DNA from: JACOZM01 sp035289385
Lineage (GTDB): Archaea > Nanobdellota > Nanobdellia > Woesearchaeales > GW2011-AR9
Length of the DNA: 26,252 bases
Assembly (NCBI GenBank): GCA_035289385.1
Contig: DATDXI010000041.1
Span: 1-26,252, forward strand
Direction: 5' to 3'
Shown: positions 15,194 to 21,348 of the stretch, in pieces
Position numbering within the stretch: position 1 is the first letter of the stretch
Layout of the letters: each line of letters opens with the position of its first letter
The notes under the pieces: model-generated
Told to the model about the DNA's origin: nothing
What the model saw: the letters and a program-made list of their open reading frames with translations, nothing else
Database searches by the model: none
Translations under genes and position numbers: made by a program

Positions 15194-15547
15194 TTATTCA
15201 GACTGCTCTGTCAATTTCATGATCGCTGCGGCCAAATCTCCTGAATGGTCTTCCAGGGCTTTCTTTGCTTGCTGTTTTGAAACATGAGCCTGTTGCATAA
15301 CTGTAGTGATGTCTTCTTCAGATATTTCTGGAGAAGAAACTATTGATAGAGAACGCTCTTCAGCATGACCGGAAATCTGGAACGTTTCCTGTCCCATCAT
15401 GTTGACTTTAGCTACAGAAGGATTGCTGATGACAATTTCTTTATTTTCTGTCCTGATGATAACTTCAACGGCAGGAATATCAACTTGCTGGACACCCAGC
15501 TGCTTCATCATCTGCTGTACTTTCCGAGGGTTCATTCCAGGGAACAT
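15194..15547 (-). CDS. nac: Nascent polypeptide-associated complex protein (archaeal NAC)
   Basis: A ribosome-associated chaperone that, in archaea, acts as a homodimer of the alpha-type subunit. The N-terminal signature MFPGMNPRKVQQMMKQLGV is typical. The NAC dimerisation domain spans about 25-75 (VEVIIRTENKEIVISNPSVAKVNMMGQETFQISG). A C-terminal UBA domain covers about 78-115 (EEDITTVMQQAHVSKQQAKKALEDHSGDLAAAIMKL). Length of 117 is normal. It begins 6 bases after the Sec61-beta stop, linking nascent-chain handling with the translocon in one transcript. Confidence 0.95.
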   Translation of the reverse strand: MFPGMNPRKVQQMMKQLGVQQVDIPAVEVIIRTENKEIVISNPSVAKVNMMGQETFQISGHAEERSLSIVSSPEISEEDITTVMQQAHVSKQQAKKALEDHSGDLAAAIMKLTEQSE

Positions 15548-15553
15548 GGTCTC

Positions 15554-15724
15554 TTAAAAAAGCTGTCCTCCAAAATAGTGCAAAGCGATGACAGCAAGCA
15601 TGATAGCTACAGCGAGAATGATCACGGTAGTCGGCGACATCTCGATCTTCGAGCTGAATTCATCAAAATATCTCGTCAATCCGCCTTGTCCAGATGGCAG
15701 CCGTATCTTATTATCTTGACTCAT
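15554..15724 (-). CDS. Preprotein translocase subunit Sec61-beta (SecG-like)
   Basis: A 56-residue tail-anchored translocon subunit. The short N-terminus reads MSQDNKIRLPSGQGGLTRYFDE, with the glycine-containing GQGGLTRYFDEF segment characteristic of archaeal Sec61-beta. Next comes KIEMSPTTVIIL, the conserved MSP motif just before a single membrane helix, with few residues after it. Start ATG is at 15722-15724; CTTATAAAAC near 15747-15757 is a TATA box about 25 bp upstream, so the transcript is probably leaderless. First gene of the Sec61-beta/NAC operon. Confidence 0.88.
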   Translation of the reverse strand: MSQDNKIRLPSGQGGLTRYFDEFSSKIEMSPTTVIILAVAIMLAVIALHYFGGQLF

Positions 15725-15831
15725 AATGCCTTGATGAGAGACGTGTTTTATAAGGTTTTTGGCGAGTTTGCGGGGAAATAGGCCAAAACGTCAAAAATTA
15801 TATAAACTTCCTGTCTTCCAAGAGCGGTTGC

Positions 15832-17298
15832 ATGGGGGACGGAAATTACGATTTAAAACAAGCATATAGGCCTGGCGCTGTTTCTCCTCATCAAGAGACT
15901 CTTGATGATCGTCTTGTTGTTCCTGCCAGCAGTGGTATTGTGGCAGTAGATGGGCCATCAGTTACAAGTTCTCCTGGGTTTGCTCGGCGTGTTCTTTCCA
16001 GTGCGTATGATCATACTCTGGGCAGATTATATCATCCTTCAGAAACATTTGTTGCAGTAGAAACACCTGCTCAAGCATCCTCACTTGATGCTGTAGTTGA
16101 TCAAGCTGTAACAGAAACTGCTGCTGGTTCTGCTGGAAGAGAACAATCAGCCAGTAGGTTAAGGAGAGTAGCTCCTTTCGTGAAAGGAACTGGTCTTGGT
16201 GTTGGCGCAACGATCCTTGCATATAATGTTGAAGATGTTGGTGGTTTTGTTTATCAAGTAGTTGTTAAGGGATATGAAGTTGTCGCGCCGCTGATAGAAG
16301 TAGCTTCTCATCATCCTCTTAGTGCAACGATAGGAGCTGTTCTTGTTCCTGCTCTTGCTCACCGTTATTCGCGGTCAAGAGGCAAGAGATTGGGTAAGCT
16401 GAGACTTGCTGTAACATCTGCTGGAGGAGCTGCAATAGGAATAGGAGCGGGAGTATGTGGTTCAGAATTGTTTCGTCTAGCGGATGGTATTGTTGGAAAA
16501 GTTCGTCCGAGTATTACTTCTGCTGTTGTACGTGCTGACAGCATTATTTGGAGTGGAGAAAGGTATGGTCATCAAGCAATTGATACAGCGACTTCATTTC
16601 TCAGTAGATTTGAACCATCTCTTGCTGCATTCCTAAACATTGCTCCAGAACTCGGCGTAGCTGTTGCCGGTGGAGCAATATTGCTGGATGAAGCACGACA
16701 AAGTGCAAGGTCACAACATAAGGAGTTAACTTCCAGAGCAGTTGTGGTAAACAGTTTAGCGGGAGCAGCAGGAGGGATTGGTTTATATCATCTTATACCC
16801 CCTGGTCTTGAAGAGGCAGCTGATATCAGTTCTTCTTTTGGCAGTCATATTATTGTTCCATTATATCACGCCTTGGCGCCATATGGCCCGGCTATCGCTC
16901 TGGGAGCAACAGCATTTGGGTTTGCTGCAGGAGTAACAGTAGCTTTTGTCAAAAGCCCTAAATTGAGAAGGGATTATGCTTTCTTACTTCAATCGGCAGG
17001 AAGCTTAGTGGCGAAAGGCGCATCTGTATCTAAGAATTTTGTTTCTCAGAAAGCATCAGCTGCTTATCAAGCGTTAACTCCTAGTCCAGAATTCACGCGT
17101 CAACATCGAGGATGGACAACGGGAGGTTTAGTAGGTATAGGAGCGGGATTGACTATGGCCGCTGCTGCTCTGGAACCTGTCAAAGATGCTGTCGTGCATA
17201 CTATCTCCGCAGGTGATGTAGGTCTTGCTGCGATTGTTGGAACAGCTCTTGCAGGGACGATGGAATACCTCTGGACATATAGGTCTCACCGAAGATAA
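15832..17298 (+). CDS. Large Gly/Ala-rich multi-pass membrane protein, unknown
   Basis: A 488-residue protein not assigned to a family. The first 110 residues look soluble and of low complexity. After that, glycine/alanine-rich hydrophobic pairs alternate with short basic loops. Examples are GLGVGATILAYNVEDVGG, then loop HRYSRSRGKRLGKLR, then SAGGAAIGIGAGVCGSELF; later LGVAVAGGAILLDEA, loop RSQHKELTSR, then SLAGAAGGIGLYHLIPPGL. About four such modules of 90-110 residues suggest internal duplication. TATATAAAC at about 15799-15807 is a TATA-like box some 25-30 bp upstream. It is divergent from Sec61-beta and convergent with the Nudix gene, so it is probably monocistronic. Confidence 0.7.
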   Translation: MGDGNYDLKQAYRPGAVSPHQETLDDRLVVPASSGIVAVDGPSVTSSPGFARRVLSSAYDHTLGRLYHPSETFVAVETPAQASSLDAVVDQAVTETAAGSAGREQSASRLRRVAPFVKGTGLGVGATILAYNVEDVGGFVYQVVVKGYEVVAPLIEVASHHPLSATIGAVLVPALAHRYSRSRGKRLGKLRLAVTSAGGAAIGIGAGVCGSELFRLADGIVGKVRPSITSAVVRADSIIWSGERYGHQAIDTATSFLSRFEPSLAAFLNIAPELGVAVAGGAILLDEARQSARSQHKELTSRAVVVNSLAGAAGGIGLYHLIPPGLEEAADISSSFGSHIIVPLYHALAPYGPAIALGATAFGFAAGVTVAFVKSPKLRRDYAFLLQSAGSLVAKGASVSKNFVSQKASAAYQALTPSPEFTRQHRGWTTGGLVGIGAGLTMAAAALEPVKDAVVHTISAGDVGLAAIVGTALAGTMEYLWTYRSHRR

Positions 17299-17306
17299 AT
17301 CTCTAT

Positions 17307-17753
17307 TTACTCAAAGAATTTTTTCTGTCGCTGCTTCCTTTCTAAGAAAGCTTCGATCAATTTTCTTGTTGATGAATTCAAATTTTCTTGAAGAGATTGT
17401 TGTGGCGAAAACCACCTATATTCTTGCAGCTCATCATTCAGTTTGACACTCCCTCCAACAACTTTTGCAGAAAAGTCAAGAAAGACCATATGTCTTTTCT
17501 GATGGTATTCTTTTGAGAAAATACTTTCTTGAATTCCAATAAGCTCAATCTTATCCACATCCAAATTTGTCTCTTCCTTCACTTCTCTTTTCACGCATTC
17601 TTCTAGTGTTTCTCCCCATTTCAGATGCCCACCAGGAACGACCCAGGTGTTGTTCCATTTATACGAGCGAGCAAGAAAGATATCCCCTTTTTCATTGAGG
17701 ATTAAAACTCCTACAACAATTTTTGGTACGTTCTGCTTTTCTTCTTCTGTCAT
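17307..17753 (-). CDS. Nudix hydrolase
   Basis: Hydrolyses a nucleoside diphosphate linked to another group, using Mg2+. The Nudix box is complete: Gly42, five residues, Glu48, seven residues, REV (56-58), then EE at 60-61 and Leu64 in GGHLKWGETLEECVKREVKEETNL. The context ARSYKWNNTWVVPGGHLKWGE, with a later HMVFLDFSAKV and WF, recalls GDP-mannose/ADP-ribose-type or MutT-like enzymes. Substrate cannot be fixed. Length of 148 is ordinary. It is the last gene of a three-gene minus-strand operon, 3 bases after the preceding small gene. Confidence 0.9.
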   Translation of the reverse strand: MTEEEKQNVPKIVVGVLILNEKGDIFLARSYKWNNTWVVPGGHLKWGETLEECVKREVKEETNLDVDKIELIGIQESIFSKEYHQKRHMVFLDFSAKVVGGSVKLNDELQEYRWFSPQQSLQENLNSSTRKLIEAFLERKQRQKKFFE

Positions 17754-17756
17754 CTT

Positions 17757-17984
17757 CTATTTCACGGCATAAAGAGTAGGTGGTTGCGAACTGCCTTGTT
17801 GATAATCATCTTGTAGAAAAGGATAATCATCCGGTGTAAGAAATCTTTGTGCAGGCTCTTGCAGGCGTCTAGCAGCACTTTCCATGCCTTCTAGTAGATG
17901 ATCTAGTTCTGATTGTAGTCTGCTGGAAATACTGGCATCCTCTTTTTGTCCTCTTGGCGCAACAACAGATAAATGTCTCATCAT
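17757..17984 (-). CDS. Small hypothetical protein between receiver and Nudix genes
   Basis: 75 residues, no family recognised. The middle (SSRLQSELDHLLEGMESAARRLQEPAQ) looks like one amphipathic helix, and the C-terminus is proline- and glutamine-rich. No membrane segment. The start overlaps the receiver-protein stop by four bases (ATGA), which supports real, coupled translation. Another ATG follows directly, so the true start may be one codon later. Role unknown; an adaptor between its two neighbours is only a positional guess. Confidence 0.6.
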   Translation of the reverse strand: MMRHLSVVAPRGQKEDASISSRLQSELDHLLEGMESAARRLQEPAQRFLTPDDYPFLQDDYQQGSSQPPTLYAVK

Positions 17985-18397
17985 CGTCCTTGTTTTAGTG
18001 CTTGGAATAACTCTTGAAGATTAAACGGTTTTTCATAGACCAAAGCTTGCGGTGAAATTTGCTGTACGACATCTTGCACATCTGAATGTCCGAAGACGGT
18101 AGTCACTGCTAATGGCCGTCGGTATCCTGAATCTTGGATAGCCTGTAAATAACGTGGCAGGCAAGAATCTTTTCCTCCGCGTATTGCTCCATGCCCAAAC
18201 GTCGTCCAATCCAGAACAGCACCATCATATCTCTGCACCAATTCCACTAGTCCCTGTTCATCAGCGAAGGTATAATCAGCTGTGGGATGCACTTCTGCCG
18301 GGAGAAACCTTCCATCGATGGTTATTCCTTGTAGCTGTGCAATAATCTCTCGAAGAACTTCCCCCAATTGATCAGCATCAACATATAATACATTCAT
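17981..18397 (-). CDS. Stand-alone receiver (REC/CheY-like) domain protein
   Basis: A 138-residue single-domain response-regulator-like protein. Key positions fit: acidic pair Asp7/Asp9 in YVDADQ, phospho-acceptor Asp63 in AVLDW, Thr99/Thr100 in LAVTTVFG, and Lys123 in YEKPFNLQEL, where KPF is diagnostic. No output domain is attached. The extended loop after Asp63 (TTFGHGAIRGGKDSCLPRY) is longer than in CheY. An unusually strong ribosome-binding site, AAGGAGAT, lies 5 bases before the ATG, unlike the leaderless genes around it. No histidine kinase is in the window. First gene of the operon with the 75-residue protein and the Nudix hydrolase. Confidence 0.8.
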   Translation of the reverse strand: MNVLYVDADQLGEVLREIIAQLQGITIDGRFLPAEVHPTADYTFADEQGLVELVQRYDGAVLDWTTFGHGAIRGGKDSCLPRYLQAIQDSGYRRPLAVTTVFGHSDVQDVVQQISPQALVYEKPFNLQELFQALKQGR

Positions 18398-18428
18398 CGT
18401 TTATCTCCTTCATCTATCAGCCAGTATG

Positions 18429-18433
18429 AAAAA
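18429..18433 (-). terminator. U-run after RNase P RNA
   Basis: On the minus strand the RNA's closing stem ...CCTACCACC is followed by TTTTT, a simple archaeal-type oligo-T termination signal. Confidence 0.5.
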
Positions 18434-18436
18434 GGT

Positions 18437-18862
18437 GGTAGGACAGCATAAGCCGCCTTTTGTCAAACCCAAAGCATTTGAAGAATGCCGATGGTTTGTG
18501 GAAGCATTCTACTGAGCGTTGTAAACAACTTGCACCGGTTAAGGTTCGCCGTTTCATCGTTCCCTGCACAGACGTCCAAGGGTTAACTCGCTTGTTTTAC
18601 AACAAGCTTCGCCATATCATTCCATTATGCAGGACGTGCCGTTTCTCTGCCAGAGCTATGCATTTCTGCATCCCTCGTAACAAGGGTAACCAGCACTACT
18701 GTGCCAAGAGGTGGGCGGACTTTCCTAAGCAAACCTTTTGGCTCACTTTGTTCGCAAAAGGTTTGAATCCAAATCCTTTCAAGTAGGGTCTTCGCTTACG
18801 CTCAACCCCACGACAAACAACATAGCCTATCAGTTCACCTTCAGCTTCCTGCTGCCCCTACC
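18437..18862 (-). ncRNA. rnpB: RNase P RNA (archaeal type)
   Basis: The catalytic RNA of RNase P, which removes 5' leaders from tRNA precursors. On the minus strand the 5' end GGTAGGGGCAGCA and 3' end TGCTGTCCTACC form helix P1. Conserved blocks appear in order: GGAAAGTCCGCCCACC (CR-I), GAGAAACGGCACGTCC, then ATGAAACGGCGAACC followed by GGTGCAAG, and finally AAAGGCGGCTTATGC near the 3' end (CR-V/P4 partner). About 426 bases, a little longer than many archaeal type-A RNAs. A TATA box lies about 25 bp upstream and a T-run downstream. Apparent reading frames inside are spurious. Exact ends are estimated from P1. Confidence 0.9.
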
Positions 18863-18882
18863 ATTTATCCTTAAATAGTAGT

Positions 18883-18895
18883 TAATTTATAAAGG
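18883..18895 (-). promoter_or_regulatory. TATA box for RNase P RNA
   Basis: CTTTATAAATTAA on the minus strand, about 24-27 bp upstream of the inferred RNA 5' end at 18862, the standard archaeal TATA distance. Confidence 0.65.
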
Positions 18896-18966
18896 TTTTC
18901 TAAATAAAAGAGATAAAACCCATCCCCATAATGTAGTACTACTATTTGGTAATTAATATAACAACA

Positions 18967-18975
18967 TTTATAAAT
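18967..18975 (+). promoter_or_regulatory. TATA box for the HEYFH protein gene
   Basis: TTTATAAAT, about 23 bp before the ATG at 18994; transcription would start at or near the start codon. Together with the RNase P box it forms a compact divergent promoter region. Confidence 0.6.
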
Positions 18976-18993
18976 GCAGGTTCTTTTTGTTGA

Positions 18994-19566
18994 ATGATGG
19001 AAGTATCAGTGGGATTTGAAAGAGCTGTAGTTGACGCGTCGTATAGAAGTTCCTTTCTTCATTCTTTAGCAGCGGAAGGGTTGCCAAGATATGTTAGCAA
19101 ACTGACCTATAATCCAACTTCAATAGGAAACGGAGAAAGTGAGACACTCATGAGAACTGTTCCCAATCCTCTGGCAAGATTATTCATCAAAGGAACAGCG
19201 TCAACTATTGAGATTTTTCCTGCGGCTTTCTCACCAGATATTGTTCATAGGAATCTTGACGATTTCTTATCAACGTTAGAGGATCATGAATATTTTCATG
19301 CGCAAGAATTCTATGAACGTCCGAGAGTCATTGCCCACCCACTCTGGAGGCGATTGGAATTCGTTAGAAGAGCATTAGGTGATGATCATTTTGAGGATTA
19401 TGTGAAAGCGGTTAAAGAGCATGACAAAGATGTTGAACGAAGGGCAGTTGAACATCAAATAAAGAAGTTCTCTCAACGGAATTGCTCTCCTAAATATCAA
19501 GTTTATCGGGCTATGGAAGTAGCGAGTTTAAATCCTTATCACCCACCAATAGCTGTCAAACTTTAA
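18994..19566 (+). CDS. Hypothetical protein with HExxH (HEYFH) zincin-like motif
   Basis: 190 residues, no family recognised. HEYFH at 98-102 within LEDHEYFHAQEFYE sits in a predicted helix, as in gluzincins. Glu148 or Glu153 in KDVERRAVEHQ, about 45-50 residues on in another helix, could be the third ligand. No signal peptide or membrane segment, so probably cytoplasmic; a short, possibly inactive, metalloprotease fold is the best guess. A two-codon ATGATG start follows a TATA box. Convergent with the TraB gene. Homology not established, so function is left open. Confidence 0.65.
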   Translation: MMEVSVGFERAVVDASYRSSFLHSLAAEGLPRYVSKLTYNPTSIGNGESETLMRTVPNPLARLFIKGTASTIEIFPAAFSPDIVHRNLDDFLSTLEDHEYFHAQEFYERPRVIAHPLWRRLEFVRRALGDDHFEDYVKAVKEHDKDVERRAVEHQIKKFSQRNCSPKYQVYRAMEVASLNPYHPPIAVKL

Positions 19567-19613
19567 AATAAAATGTTAGACCCTTAGTAGATTTTTGTTA
19601 GAAAATAATACAT

Positions 19614-20297
19614 CTAAACAATTTCCACTCTCAACAACAATTCTTCCATGCCTTTCTTGTGCCCTGCACCGACAACCGCAAGGATATTCTTCTCTGGATA
19701 GCTCTTGGTCAATTTTACCAGCTGCTTCACCATGTACCTATTACGATCATCTACGAGGGTTTTATAGACATTAGGATAATCATCTTTTAATTTCTTCATC
19801 ATCTTTTCCACGAGCTCTGTGCTAGGAACTTTTTTTAGATCAACCTTGTCTAAGCCTAATTCCTGAAGCTGTTTTTTCCCCGAAAATATCCCTTTGACAA
19901 TATCTCCCGCAAACTGAAATCGTTCTTTCCAACTCAGGCTTTTTGAAAATTCCTGAAGAGTCTTTTGGATCGGCTGATCGATAAAGGCTACGATCAGCTG
20001 CCGTTTCTTCGCTTCAAGGATGGCTGTCCTCATCTCGGAACCGGGGTCTGAGCCGACTAACTGGCCAAGCTTTCCCTGGACGAACTGCCCTACTTTGACA
20101 AAGACAAAACCTTTCACTCCTATCTTAACAATATCTTTCATTGAAACGCTCGTTTTCTGGTGGCGAAGCAATCCAGAAGCGCGTTGCACATCAAGCTCTA
20201 CCGCTACGATGTCCGGTTTTTTGTTCTCAATAGCATTTTTTATTTCTTCTACACTTTCCTTGGCAATGTGAGAAGTGCCGATGATGGTGATAGCCAT
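19614..20297 (-). CDS. TraB/GumN-family protein
   Basis: A 227-residue member of the TraB family (pheromone shutdown/erythromycin-esterase-like fold; related to TIKI metalloproteases). Signature pieces are present: GTSHIAKESVEEI at the N-terminus, DIVAVELDVQR near 30-40, DRNRYMVKQL around 182-191 and VVGAGHKKGM near the end. The usual archaeal TraB has extra C-terminal membrane helices; this one stops after the GAGH motif, so it is the short soluble form. GTATTTAAAG at 20321-20330 gives a TATA box about 25 bp upstream. The physiological substrate is unknown. Confidence 0.85.
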   Translation of the reverse strand: MAITIIGTSHIAKESVEEIKNAIENKKPDIVAVELDVQRASGLLRHQKTSVSMKDIVKIGVKGFVFVKVGQFVQGKLGQLVGSDPGSEMRTAILEAKKRQLIVAFIDQPIQKTLQEFSKSLSWKERFQFAGDIVKGIFSGKKQLQELGLDKVDLKKVPSTELVEKMMKKLKDDYPNVYKTLVDDRNRYMVKQLVKLTKSYPEKNILAVVGAGHKKGMEELLLRVEIV

Positions 20298-20371
20298 TTC
20301 TGCTAGTCGATGATAGAAAAGTATTTAAAGCTACGGTATTTCGATTACCCTACCGAACGAGGTGGTCATCC
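20298..20371. promoter_or_regulatory. Divergent control region, TraB and PRC-barrel genes
   Basis: On the minus side, TTTAAATAC (20321-20330) serves the TraB gene. On the plus side, GAGGTGGTC ends 5-6 bases before the PRC-barrel ATG, a clear ribosome-binding site, so that mRNA has a leader, unlike the TraB transcript. Confidence 0.5.
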
Positions 20372-20644
20372 ATGTTAAAAATGAAGCGTGTTTCACAAGC
20401 TTACGATTTAAAAGTGTTTACCGATGCCGGCGATTATTTTGGAGATATCGAAGACGGCATCATTTCTGGCAACAAAGTATTTGGCTGGAAGATCAAAGCC
20501 ACAAAGAATTCCTTCTTAAGCAGGGTCTTGGGCAGCGCTAAAGGGGTTATCGTCCCTCATCAGCTGGTGAAGGCAGTCGGCGATGTGTTGATCATCTCAA
20601 AATCCGCTGTACCTACCGGCCATGCTGAAGAGGGTGAAGAATAG
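20372..20644 (+). CDS. PRC-barrel domain protein
   Basis: 90 residues forming a single PRC-barrel-like beta domain: KMKRVSQAYDLKVFTDAGDYFGDIEDGIISGNKVFGWKI, then AKGVIVPHQLVKAVGDVLIIS. Archaeal stand-alone PRC-barrels of this size are common next to cell-division and RNA genes, and related domains occur in CdvA and RimM, but the specific role is not known. An ATG at the first or fourth codon is possible; the first fits the GAGGTG spacing. A small frame starts directly after the stop. Confidence 0.8.
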   Translation: MLKMKRVSQAYDLKVFTDAGDYFGDIEDGIISGNKVFGWKIKATKNSFLSRVLGSAKGVIVPHQLVKAVGDVLIISKSAVPTGHAEEGEE

Positions 20645-20740
20645 ATGAATTACGAGAAATGTTATCTTGACCTACTCAATTACCAATACCTTCAGGGCGC
20701 TTTTGAAGAATGGGATGATTTCTTATTGATTGCTGCTTAA
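20645..20740 (+). CDS. Possible 31-residue peptide downstream of the PRC-barrel gene
   Basis: ATG follows the PRC-barrel TAG with no gap. The frame encodes an acidic, aromatic peptide (MNYEKCYLDLLNYQYLQGAF, then EEWDDFLLIAA) and ends in TAA. The composition looks protein-like and stop-start adjacency allows coupling, but length alone gives little support and no homologue is known to me. Could equally be chance. Confidence 0.35.
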   Translation: MNYEKCYLDLLNYQYLQGAFEEWDDFLLIAA

Positions 20741-20832
20741 TTAGAGATTATTTTTTTCTAGTTCCTTTCTTTTTTTCTTCCATTATTACTAGTATCCTTT
20801 TCCCGCTTTAAAAATACCTTCTTTCCATCAGA

Positions 20833-21017
20833 GTACATATCTAGTTCTACAAAGAAAATAGTGGCAGGTCGGAAAATTCAGCGAGACTTCATGTAAAAAG
20901 TAGCTTGATTGGTGGATGTTTAAGCACATAGTCTCGCAACTGATTGTGTCTTACGAAGCCATTAATGAATTTTCCATCTTGACCAAGCCACTATCTTCAA
21001 CCGAACTAAATACGTAC
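20833..21017 (+). mobile_element. MITE-like element, copy 4 (185 bp) with 8-bp target duplication
   Basis: Left end GTACATATCTAGTTC and right end GAACTAAATACGTAC. Perfect direct repeats CCATCAGA lie at 20825-20832 and 21018-21025. Central stem GCGAGACT (20881-20888) with AGTCTCGC (20930-20937) is the one used by copy 1, while the outer arm GGAAAATTCA/TGAATTTTCC is the one seen in copy 3. The right-arm box TCTTACGAAGCCATTAATG (20949-20967) is kept. It ends about 15 bp before the TATA box of the next gene. Confidence 0.92.
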
Positions 21018-21060
21018 CCATCAGAGAAATGATTAAATATACTTGTATATTATCAAGGCT

Positions 21061-21252
21061 ATGGAATTGTTTTCCTTAGTGACGATCATCATCATTGCTG
21101 TAGTTCTTGTTTCCACCATCCGTCTGCTGGCCCATAGCTTAAAATTCATGTTATTCAGCTTGCTGCTGATGTTGCTTGTCGTGTATATTTTTGGTATTTC
21201 TTATATGGATATCATCGGTGTTGTGGTGAAGGCGTTGTTATGGGTGATTTGA
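21061..21252 (+). CDS. Small two-helix membrane protein
   Basis: 63 residues almost entirely hydrophobic: MELFSLVTIIIIAVVLVSTI, a short RLLAHSLK turn, then FMLFSLLLMLLVVYIFGISY and a last amphipathic stretch. No family recognised. ATG 21061 is chosen because TTAAATATAC at about 21031-21040 lies roughly 25 bp upstream, giving a leaderless start; an upstream TTG in frame has no support. Mobile-element copy 4 abuts this promoter. Confidence 0.6.
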   Translation: MELFSLVTIIIIAVVLVSTIRLLAHSLKFMLFSLLLMLLVVYIFGISYMDIIGVVVKALLWVI

Positions 21253-21348
21253 TTGGAAGGAGAGATGATTGTTCAGTGGAATAAGCAGTAGATTCACCTT
21301 GTCTTTAGTTAAATAAAATTTATAATAGATAGATGTTCTGAACGTAAA

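Noticed and set aside
15365..15781. A 138-codon plus-strand frame
   Set aside because: Antisense to NAC and Sec61-beta, both clearly real.
18460..18786. A 108-codon open frame on the plus strand
   Set aside because: It lies entirely antisense to the RNase P RNA, whose P1 helix, conserved blocks and promoter explain the sequence.
1240..21017. Possible CRISPR-like repeats
   Set aside because: Four dispersed copies with inverted ends, differing interiors and separate target duplications; no regular spacers.
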